Notes under the pieces: model-generated | The model's input: the letters and a program-made list of their open reading frames with translations, nothing else | The model's database searches: none | What the model was told of the DNA's origin: nothing | Made by a program: the position numbers and the translations under genes | Shown: one piece after another, positions 43,065 through 64,000 of the stretch | Layout: every line of letters begins with the position of its first letter | How positions within the stretch are numbered: position 1 is the stretch's first letter | Assembly: GCA_964019055.1 (NCBI GenBank) | Contig: OZ025207.1 | Coordinates: forward strand, 4,653,501 to 4,717,500 | DNA: 64,000 nt | Origin: Anthopleura xanthogrammica | Taxonomy: Eukaryota; Cnidaria; Anthozoa; Actiniaria; Actiniidae | Direction: 5' to 3'

Positions 43065-46000
43065 ATGGCGATCGAAAGCTTTACCATTAATCTTACACCT
43101 AACGAACACGTCTATACAACAGGCGACACCATCACTGGCGATGTGATCCTGGTTTTAAACTCACAGATCAAAATCCACAGCTTGTTTCTCTGCTTTTCGG
43201 GTAAAGGAAAAGTAGAGTGTGTTAAAGGAAGAACGACATTTATTGGAATGGAAAATTATTATACTGATGTAGTCGCATTACTCAATGAAGGTAAGCGAAC
43301 CCAAACAGATGTATGTAAGATCTACCATCAGAGTTTATGTTAGTGTGAGATCATGGCACATTTACTAGACGAAATGAGCAGTATATATCTACCCGCGCGA
43401 TCCTCCCAGGCTATTTTAATGCCAGGCACCACAGATAATATTATTCAAATACCGTCTAGCTAGAGCGCTCAGTGTTTATCTACTTCGCTTAATTTTTCGA
43501 TTGAGCTGTTGTAAGTGAAAAACTGAAAAGGGAGGGTGGATCTCCTGCTGGGGCTAACTCTTGTTATTTTTTGGTGTCCTCTGGGCCTGGGGAAAGAAAG
43601 CAAAAGACTTGTCCCCAGTACAAGGGCCACCACCCTATCTTTTTTTTTTCCACAGAAAACGGGTGTTAGTTAAGAATTTTTTTATGTGGCTTTTGATGTA
43701 AGTGCCACACAAACGGAAAACAAATTGTGTCTATATTGCTTTTTTTAACTTGAATTGTCACGATTCTAGTAGGAATTCGAAATGCCACAAAGTGAAAGTT
43801 TCTCCACGCCAGCCCGCCATTTTTATTGCGGGGGGAGGGGTTACATTTCCATGAACTTGGGGTGATACAAGTGCTGGGCCGGAGACATCAAAAATCAAAA
43901 AACCTACATTCATGGAAAGTGACTCTTTAACTTGGCATTTATAGTTTTGTATCTTTAGCAAGATAATTCAAGTTCCGAAGCAAATGAAGAGAATGTGAAT
44001 CATGCTATTTTGTCGCTGAAATTTTAAAACGGGGAAAACATTTCAAAAATCGAAAGAAAACTTTAGTTTTTAAAGTCGAGAAATTCGTAATCTAAAACGT
44101 AAATAGGAAATAACCGCTGGGCGGGAAAAACGTATTAAGTATACCGCAATTGATTTCTATGGAAGTCTGTTGCTAGACAACAACCAATAGAAATTCTTTA
44201 AGGGCATTTGAAGAGTCGTTGATACCACACCAGATGGTGACAGCTTTGAACTCTCCCTGGCCGAAAGAATTCAGTGCGTTTATGATACTGAGGTTCTTGA
44301 ATTAATTTACATGGTTGGATACAGAATGAGATGGTAGTTGAAACCCATCCTGCCCCTCCCGATTTGAGTGAGGCACATTTTTGGTGCTTTAATTTTATAA
44401 TTAGTAAGAGATTTTATCTGCCAATAGAGGCTTTACACCACCACGTGATGCATGGCAACCATGACAGGGGGCACAACAATAGAGTCTTTATCCCCTGGGA
44501 AACTGAATTCTTTCTCATGTAAATCAGATTAGACCAGATCCAATTGTTCCTGCCTCCTGTCATGGCTGCCATCACGTGATAGTGCAAAGCCGTGATTACA
44601 CGGAACAGTTTTCTCTGCAACTACGACACAAGTTGCAAGAGGGTTTACACGGTGCAACGGAGACGCAATCATTGCCGAAAGCAGAAACGAATTTTACTTT
44701 TCGCAACGATTGCTGCAACTTGTCTCGCATTTTTTTTCTTCAAATTGCACTGTAGGTTACACGCCACAATGCTCTATGAAACTTGTGTCGGTCAACGCCG
44801 TTGCGATATATTGTCAAGCTGCAGAGCTAAAATTGCTCCGTGCAATCGCGCTTTTAGTGCCTCATATATGACATGAACAACGTATGGCTGTTGTCATAGA
44901 ATCTCTCGTTTTCTGTAACACCAACCTAACGGAATCAATGTTTCAAATCCTTCAGTTCAGGTACGACACATGGGTGGCGTGCTAAAGCATGGGCACTACT
45001 CGTTCCCATTCTCCTTCCATCTGCCAGTCGATGCAGATCTTCCTGGTTCTCACTCAGGGAGGCGTGGTTACATCAGGTACACGATCGAGGCTCGAATCAA
45101 AAGGCCGAACCAGTTGGTCGATGACACCACGGCTATCACTGTTCCTGTCATTGATTTTGTCGTCATCGACGAATCTTTGTTTGTAAGTCCTTGTGGCCGA
45201 TGCATTCCCCAACCTTTTTACTTGGGGTGTGATGTTTTTCCCATATTATAAACCATTCGAGATCTTTTCTCTCTGTTTTAACCAATTTTTAAATGGTCAT
45301 GGGTTTATATCCCTGGACTCATGTAAGTAGTGTTGTTTGTTGGTTCTCTTTTGTGCTCCAAGGTTTTTCTCAAGTTTTCCTCCCTCCACAAAAATCAGCC
45401 TCTAAGTTCAATTTGGCCTTTCATCTAGATTGACCAGCCTTGCTCTGTTGTGATTGTCCTCACTGGGTCCTCACTGTTTTGTTCTCTCTCTCGTTCTCGC
45501 AGACAACTCAACGACAACAGCAGACCAGAAGTATTGGCTACACCTGCTGTACATCTGGTTCCCTGTCCATCACGGCCAGGCTGGACCGAGGAGGGTACTA
45601 TGTTGGTGACGAGGTCATGGCTTCATTATACATTGATAATAAATCCAACCATGACGTCACGGATATTGACATGTACTTGTGTCAAACGACGACATATGCG
45701 TATGGAACTAGTAAGTTATGCCGCTGACCATCAAGTATGCAGAATATAGGGTAGCAAGAGACCATGGTCTCTTGAGGGTAGTTAACGTTGTTCAGTTGGG
45801 AGCAGTTTTCGTATGAGTGGGAAACGTACGGTACTGACTAACAGCACATACACGGTATGGTATGCCGTAAATGGCTTCCCATTCTAAAATGGCAAAATGG
45901 GATTTCATACAGTGGGATTGGGATTGTGCAAAATATCTAACTCTAACTCTATCACTCGGACTGAGATTTTGCATGACTGGGACTGGGATTTTGCAAAATT

Positions 46001-47146
46001 TTGGGCTGGGAAATGGGATTAGGACCCCCCCCCCCCCCCCCCCCCTTCAGAACCCTCTAATAATTCATGTCTAAAATAACTCAAAATGGAAAGTGTTCGT
46101 TTTACAGAAAGCCGAGAGCGTCAAGATAAAGAAAAACACATGTGTCGAACAAGAACAGAAGGCGTGGCGAGAGGACAAGATGCTAATATTGAAGGCATGA
46201 GTATCAAGATTCCACAAGTTAAGCCTACTAGCCTGACTGGGATCATTAGAACTGCATACTCAGTTGAGGTACACAGCTATTTCAAAAAGGTTGGTGAAGG
46301 TTTTGTTGCATGTTGCATGTTGCATGTTGCATGTTGCATGTTGCATGTTGCATGTTGCATGTTGCATGTTGCATGTTGCATGTTGCATGTTGCACACCAA
46401 GCCCTAAATGCAGTATGGGTATATATATATATGAATATAATACATTTCAAGCTTGGTAAGCGACATGCAACATGCAACAAAACCTTCACCAACTTTTTTT
46501 TGAAATAGCTGTATATATATAGAGATGGAGAACATATGACATAGAATATCCTGTTAATAATGAATAAATGAACGAACGAACGATGTTGCTCGTATTACCA
46601 CCCAAACTTACTTACGCAACTTGTCGCGAAACAAAAATCAGTGTTGCAAGTTGCAAAATTTTGTTGCAAAAAGTTGAAGTACTTTCTAGCTTCTTTTTGC
46701 CACGAGCAGCCGCAACTTGCCACATCGATTTTTGTTGTGTGACAAGTTGCGTGCGGGGTGTTAATACAGTCAACATTACGTCGTTCTGCAACTTGCAACG
46801 CAACAATGTTGCGCGACATGCAAGTTGCACGATTTTTTTGCTCGTATTATCGCACCTTTAGGCCCAGTTTAGACATCGAAGTTCACATGTGCCGAATCTA
46901 ATGTAAATGAGCAAAACTTATAGTTTGAATACATTAGAATCGGCACATGTGCAATTCGACGTCTAAACCGGGCCTTAATTACTTATTTTACTTATCTTGT
47001 GCTATTTTTTTCTTATTTCCTAGATCTTCATCCACATCCAAGGAGCCTACATCAAGAGATCGCATTTTAGTTTCCCAATCGATATTGGCAACGTCCATTC
47101 GACACAAATTGACAGACTGATAATAAATGGGCCACCGGACGTCTGA
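43065..47146 (+). CDS. arrestin-domain-containing protein (ARRDC/alpha-arrestin type, 314 aa)
   Basis: By family knowledge alpha-arrestins are cytosolic adaptors that link membrane cargo to NEDD4-type ubiquitin ligases. Exons: 43065-43290, 44956-45182, 45503-45710, 46108-46268, 47024-47146; total 945 nt, in frame. The N-terminal arrestin fold begins MAIESFTINLTPNEHVYTTG with GDTITGDVIL. HYSFPFSFHLP and GYIRYTIEARIKRP are the typical N-domain signatures. RGGYYVGDEVMASLYIDN opens the C-domain, and SFPIDIGN is the usual C-domain end. The start ATG was chosen at 43065 because the frame upstream has no other ATG in context. The protein stops at GPPDV just after the C-domain, so the long tail with PPxY motifs found in typical ARRDC proteins is absent. 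A further alternative 3' exon cannot be excluded. Which ARRDC paralogue it matches cannot be told. Confidence 0.9.
43291..44955. other. intron 1 of the arrestin-domain gene
   Basis: Contains an inverted pair ACCACGTGATGCATGGCAAC and GGCTGCCATCACGTGATAGT (about 44440-44582), followed directly by the GCAACTTGTG-type dispersed repeat (about 44590-44870). No exon is seen. Confidence 0.5.
45300..45440 (+). mobile_element. SINE-like copy
   Basis: TTTATATCCCTGGACTCATG, then TGCTCCAAGGTTTTTCTCAA, then TTTTCCTCCCTCCACAAAAA and TCAGCCTCTAAGTTCAA: the same body block and tail as the copy at 37345. It lies in intron 2 of the arrestin-domain gene. Confidence 0.55.
45797..45885. repeat. dispersed repeat F, copy 1
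   Basis: GAGCAGTTTTCGTATGAGTG followed by GGAAACGTACGGTACTGAC and CAGCACATACACGGTAT matches 55408-55500. A poly-C run of about 20 occurs nearby at 46026-46045. Confidence 0.55.
46270..46515. mobile_element. inverted-repeat element with internal (TGTTGCA)n
   Basis: ACAGCTATTTCAAAAAGGTT and GGTGAAGGTTTTGTTGCATG at the left are answered by CATGCAACAAAACCTTCACC and TTTTTGAAATAGCTGT at the right. Inside the left arm the TGTTGCA heptamer is expanded about 12-fold (46304-46393). It begins immediately after the donor of exon 4. Confidence 0.7.
46861..46974. mobile_element. MITE-B copy 2
   Basis: GGCCCAGTTTAGACATCGAA at the left and TTCGACGTCTAAACCGGGCC at the right, with inner ATGTGCCGAATCTAATGTAA. 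It lies about 50 bp before the last exon of the arrestin-domain gene. Confidence 0.75.
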
Positions 47147-48129
47147 ACACGGAATAGGAAAATCCATACTTTTTCTAGGAAATCGTTTGTTGCTGGGGCA
47201 ACTTAACACCCCCCCCCCCCCCCACAACATACACACACGCACATCCCCCAACACGCACACACATCACCCCAACACACCACACACCCCCCTCAACTACACA
47301 CACATCCCCCCAACACGCACACATGTACACATCCACTGAATAGGTCAGAGAAGGGAGGAAAACAGAGGGTGTACTTATTAGCTAAGACAGCGAGTGAGTT
47401 AGACCCGGTTTAGACGTCGAATTTCTCTTGTGCCGAATCTAATGCAAATGGATAAAACCTATTGTTTGATTTCATTTGCATTTGATTAGACACATGTGAA
47501 ATTCGACGTCTAAACCGGTGGCCTAACGAACATGTAAAAATAATTGTAAAAACTATTTCTGCGACATTTATTTAGCACTGGCTGCCATATTAGATACAAG
47601 AAATAAAAAAGAACTATAGGATTAAGAAACCTATCTATCCATGCATCCATCTATCCATCCATTCAATTGTCCATTTACTCATTCGTTCGCGATCGTTCGG
47701 CTTCTGTCTTGGAATGATGGGTTCCCTGTGGTATGTTAAACATTATTTTCCTCTTTCCTTCTCTTCTTTTTCTAACTCTTCTTTTTCTAAAAAATAACGG
47801 CATTAATTTTAAGGAAGCATCTTTCCTACTCATAAAAGCCATTTGTGAAGCGATTTTCTTAGAAAATAACCATTGAAAGCGAAAAATAGTCCATGCCGTC
47901 GAACAACTCCCCACCACTCCCCCTATCGTCCACTCGAGATAACCAAACAAGAAAGCAAAGGATTATGGGTGAAGAAAACATACCAAAAGAAAAGAAGAAT
48001 CAAGTGAAACGCAAAACAGTCGAAAATTTCTCATTTCTCGGCGTCTAAGATCATCCATACTCAGATACAACAATCCTAAAACCATGATAATACAGTAACG
48101 AGAGAAAATGCTGCAATCGGGACGAAGAA
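47147..48129. other. spacer between the arrestin-domain gene and the calcium pump gene
   Basis: It contains a poly-C and CA/CACACC-rich stretch (47205-47335), MITE-B copy 3 (47404-47522) and a candidate AATAAA at 47602-47607. The 5' UTR of the pump gene should lie just before 48130. An upstream ATG at 48108 opens only a nine-codon frame ending at 48135-48137, overlapping the main start. Confidence 0.5.
47404..47522. mobile_element. MITE-B copy 3
   Basis: CCCGGTTTAGACGTCGAATT at the left and AATTCGACGTCTAAACCGG at the right. Its centre TAAAACCTATTGTTTGA matches copies 1 and 2. It is about 430 bp from copy 2. Confidence 0.75.
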
Positions 48130-60319
<12,190 letters not shown>

Positions 60320-60342
60320 GTAAGAAAATACTCCAGTATTTA

Positions 60343-60490
60343 TTTTATTTTATTCTATTGTATTGTATTCTATTGTATTGTATTCTATTGTATTCTATTG
60401 TATTCTATTGTATTCTATTGTATTCTATTGTATTCTATTGTATTCTATTGTATTCTATTGTATTCTATTGTATCGTATTCTATTCTATTC
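60343..60490. repeat. (TATTCTATTG)n array
   Basis: About 150 bp of TATTG/TATTC pentamers immediately left of the large terminal-inverted-repeat element, beginning about 25 bp after SPCA exon 17. Confidence 0.9.
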
Positions 60491-60494
60491 TTAG

Positions 60495-63400
60495 AAACAC
60501 TGGTCCATATAATTCCGACTAGTACATTTAAATCCGACCTTTGGGGTCAGGACCATAATCGTTGGGGCTTAACCGCTGATAGTACTAACCATTAGGTACT
60601 AAAGCGAGGATGTCCTAATGACTAGGTGATAGCGGGATTGTTATCATCGCTTCACCTAATGATTAGGAGAATGAACGGTAAAGACCTTACCATTGGGTAT
60701 ACGATCGCTAAATTCCTAACAAATAGGGTAATCAACAAATGGAATTCCGACTTGGTCTCTTTCATATAAATACCATGAAACAAACTAGTCAAATAAAAAA
60801 CTGATCACAGTAACTTTTAGGTAAAAAAAAAGAAAACATGAGTGCAACTGTTGTTCTATTTTGCCATGAATACGAGGACATTTTTTTACCTATGATTTAC
60901 CGATCTTCGTGCGCTGATAGTCGGCTACCAAATTACGTTTCAACCTCAAGATCTAAAAGTTTTTTTCCTCTATTCTTCTTGCTCATGGTGAGATTAAGAT
61001 GGCCTTCCCTCTGAAATTATTTTCTTGATTCAAGTTGACGAACATCTCCACAACAGTGCGACATAATTTTCGCGCTTCACCGGCCTTTTATATCCTGTTT
61101 AGCAGCATGTACGAAATATCGATTCTATAAACCAGTATTACATACCTTTGCACAAAAAGCAAAGGTTAATTTTTGTTAAGCTGAAAAACATTGAGAAAGA
61201 TTTCTCAAAACATTTTTGAATGGATAGCTCCTTTAGCTTTTGCACAGTTTGCTTTGAGGCGCTTGAGAAACTTACAACTCATGTTGAAGGGGTCAAGCTT
61301 ATCACAACTGTCAATCAGCAGACGTCCTGTAAACGTATTCTAGCCGCAAAATGAACTTCTTAATTCACGATATGACTACATAAAAACGTGAGAAAAGACT
61401 AGTAAATTGTATGACTCTAGAGTAAAATAAACTAATATACTTTAAGCCTATGTATTAGTCTTCAAATATTATCTCGATTTTTCGCTGGCTTTGGTTTTTG
61501 AGTTTCCGTTTGTAGCTGTTTTTTCTTTCAGCCTGGTATTCGTACCAAGTGCTTTACTGCTATGAAACAATGGATGGAGTAAAATAGAACATCAGTTCTC
61601 CAAGTTCAAGATTTTACGTTTTATGCACACGATACACATAATAATATGATGTTTATTTCCCAAGTAATTAGACGGCGGCACCGCATACGCGCAATTACAC
61701 GCTGGAATGTAGAAGTCTTGGGAACTTGTAGTTTGTGGATTTCAAAATGAAAATGGTAAATAAATCATAAGCAATTTTGCTCGATGATGATTTTCTAGGC
61801 AAGTATATAAAGTATCATAAATAAAAGGCAAAAAGAAAGCAAAAAAAAAAAGGTATTAATTTCCCGAGGCTCTCAATATTAGACTAGCGGCTCTCAACAT
61901 TAGACTAGCGGCTTGCAAAACGAGGCTCGTGCATTAGACTCGCAACTATGTTTATGAGTAATGAAAAGAGTTCTACCTTGTGTACAGAGATTAGATATAC
62001 ATTGAAATCTATCTGAAATCTGAACATGAAATTATAATATATCTAGATTACTGGATTTGACGATGCTTTGCTACATACTCATCGTGTCCTTTTGATAAGG
62101 GCTTTTTCAACCCTAGCCCTTATGATTAGGGCTTGTCCACTAACGGGATAGTATGGTAAACCGAGTCACATATCCGGCCGCATCTCTGATGAATCAAGAC
62201 TGCTCTTATCAGTCAAGACTGCTCAAGACTGTTCGCATCAGTCCTTTTGATAAGGGCTTTTTCAATCCTAGCCCTAATGACTAGGGCTTGTCCACTAACG
62301 GGATCGTACGCATCTCTGATGGATCACAAGACCTTGGCTCAACAGACCTCAACATTGCTCTTACTCAGTCCTTTTGATAAGGGCTTTTTCACCTCAAGCC
62401 CTTTTGATCGGGGCTTTTCACTCATTATCAGCCGAGTAGTGCGTGTGTAGGCAGTATTATTACTAGTTTGTAGATATATATTTTTACAAATGGATCAGTG
62501 TATAACAAGAGTTATATGTACCGACATGTAAAGACGGGCTCCACTATAGTAAGATAGGCTCAGTTCAATAGACGTTTCGTAGTCTCGTGAATGATAAAGG
62601 TGATATCTGTTTATGCTGTAAGTCGACTAATCTAACTTACGCTAATAACATTACCCATGCCTGTTCGGCATTTGAAACTCAGATTTCAGATAGATTTTAG
62701 TGTATATCTCTGTACATAGGTAGAATTCTTTTAAATCAATGTAACATCACGTTTTTATGTAGTCATATCCTGGATTGACAAGAATAAACTTATATACATG
62801 TTGATTTTGCGGCTACTGTACCTAATTTGATACTTTGATAAGTATGGTTAACAGGACGTCTGCTGATTGACAGTTGTGATAAGCTTGAAGGGGAACATGA
62901 GTTGTAAGTTTCTCAAGCGCCTCAAAGCAAACTATGCAAAAGCTAAAGAAATCTTTCTCAATGTTTTTCAGCTTGACAAAAATTAACCTTTGCTTTTTGT
63001 GCAAAGGTATGTAATACTGGTTTATAGAATCGATTCAAGTTGGCGAACATCTCCACAACAGTGCGACATAATTTTCGCGCTTCACCGGCCTTTTATATCC
63101 TGTTTAGCAGCATGTACGAAATATCAAAAAAATAATTTCAGAGGGAAGGCCATCTTAATCTCACCATGAGCAAGAAGAATAGAGGAAAAAAACTTTTAGA
63201 TCTTGAGGTTGAAACGTAATTTGGTAGCCGACTATCAGCGCACGAAGATCGGTAAATCATAGGTAAAAAAATGTCCTCGTATTCATGGCAAAATAGAACA
63301 ACAGTTGCACTCATGTTTTCTTTTTTTTTACCTAAAAGTTACTGTGATCAGTTTTTTATTTGACTAGTTTGTTTCATTTATATGAAAGAGACCAAGTCGG

Positions 63401-63652
63401 AATTCCATTTGTTGATTACCCTATTTGTTAGGAATTTAGCGATCGTATACCCAATGGTAAGGTCTTTACCGTTCATTCTCCTAATCATTAGGTGAAGCGA
63501 TGATAACAATCCCGCTATCACCTAGTCATTAGGACATCCTCGCTTTAGTACCTAATGGTTAGTACTATCAGCGGTTAAGCCCCAACGATTATGGTCCTGA
63601 CCCCAAAGGTCGGATTTAAATGTACTAGTCGGAATTATATGGACCAGTGTTT
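60495..63652. mobile_element. 3.2-kb non-autonomous long-TIR DNA element
   Basis: AAACACTGGTCCATATAATT at 60495 is the exact inverse of the sequence ending at 63652 (AATTATATGGACCAGTGTTT). Arms of roughly 0.9 kb follow (60495 to about 61391 against about 62748 to 63652), and matching resumes at about 61962-62020 against 62683-62735 after about 560 bp of extra sequence in the left arm. A 94-bp block inside the arms is in direct instead of inverted orientation (61027-61120 and 63032-63125). The interior 62087-62450 holds tandem units starting CTTTTGATAAGGGCTTTTTC. No transposase-like frame is visible. A target duplication is not evident, because both flanks are pentamer repeats. It sits in the SPCA intron after exon 17. 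Confidence 0.88.
62087..62440. repeat. tandem repeat in the interior of the long-TIR element
   Basis: Three units starting at about 62088, 62241 and 62367 with CTTTTGATAAGGGCTTTTTC; the first two continue with GGGCTTGTCCACTAACGGGA. The units also carry CTAGCCCTAATGACTAGGGC-like palindromes that resemble the CCTAATGACTAGG motifs in the terminal arms. Unit lengths differ (about 153 and 126 bp). Confidence 0.75.
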
Positions 63653-64000
63653 GACTATTCTATTCTATTCTATTCTATTCTATTCTATTCTATTCTATTC
63701 TATTCTACTCTACTCTACTCTACTCTACTCTACTCTACTCTACTCTACTCTACTCTACTCTACTCTACTCTACTCTACTCTACTCTACTCTACTCTACTC
63801 TACTCTACTCTACTCTACTCTACTCTACTCTACTCTACTCTACTCTACTCTACTCTACTCTACTCTACTCTACTCTACTCTACTCTACTCTACTCTACTC
63901 TACTCTACTCTACTCTACTCTACTCTACTCTACTCTACTCTACTCTACTCTACTCTACTCTACTCTACTCTACTCTACTCTACTCTACTCTACTCTACTC
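63653..64000. repeat. (TATTC)n then (TACTC)n array running off the window
   Basis: About ten TATTC pentamers, then about 60 perfect TACTC pentamers up to the last base. The change from TATTC to TACTC is a single clean boundary near 63707. The true length is unknown because the window ends inside it. Confidence 0.95.

Noticed and set aside
44331..44876. Short open frames in arrestin-gene intron 1
   Set aside because: They overlap inverted repeats and the GCAACTTGTG dispersed repeat; no homology seen.
60495..63652. A transposase gene inside the long-TIR element
   Set aside because: No long frame or catalytic motif is visible; the interior is tandem repeat and AT-rich sequence.

Overview
The window is nuclear DNA of an intron-rich animal. 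Genes are split into many short exons with GT-AG boundaries and conserved phases, the base composition is AT-rich, and introns and spacers are crowded with microsatellites, minisatellites, short inverted-repeat elements and tRNA-derived SINE-like copies. The gene set (two GPR158/GPR179-like receptors, B3GALNT2, an arrestin-domain protein and a secretory-pathway Ca2+/Mn2+ ATPase) is metazoan. I lean towards a marine invertebrate such as a cnidarian or sponge, but the sequence alone does not settle the phylum. All five genes lie on the + strand.

Layout. 1-7029: repeats (octamer array 2087-2821, ATTCY array 4545-5040), a SINE-like copy and no firm exon. 7030-12548: nine exons of the first GPR158-like class C GPCR; its N-terminal ligand-binding exon is not seen. 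12549-19894: spacer of inverted-repeat elements and tandem repeats. 19895-30332: a complete ten-exon second receptor (754 aa) with signal peptide, Cache-like ectodomain, Cys-rich module, seven membrane segments and a short coiled-coil tail. 31049-41365: complete 14-exon B3GALNT2 (512 aa). 43065-47146: five-exon arrestin-domain protein (314 aa). 48130-60319: first 17 exons (646 codons) of an ATP2C/SPCA calcium pump, whose 3' exons lie beyond the window. 60495-63652: a 3.2-kb long terminal-inverted-repeat element in the next intron, followed by a TACTC array that runs off the end.

I joined exons by splice signals and phase. The three complete genes close in frame (2265, 1539 and 945 nt), and the nine exons shared by the two receptors match one for one in phase and nearly in length. 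This also recovered a last exon of receptor 1 (12348-12548) that has no start codon of its own.

The genes do not form one pathway. B3GALNT2 (protein O-mannosyl glycan extension) and SPCA (Golgi Ca2+/Mn2+ supply) both serve the secretory pathway. The receptors and the arrestin-domain protein belong to signalling and membrane traffic. I found no clearly new protein system. The most unusual material is repeat structure: an intron that is 91% perfect GGTAGT hexamer, tandem repeats that copied splice sites in both receptor genes, a GC-AG intron in one paralogue only, a long-TIR element with an exactly flipped 94-bp block, and several small inverted-repeat families.
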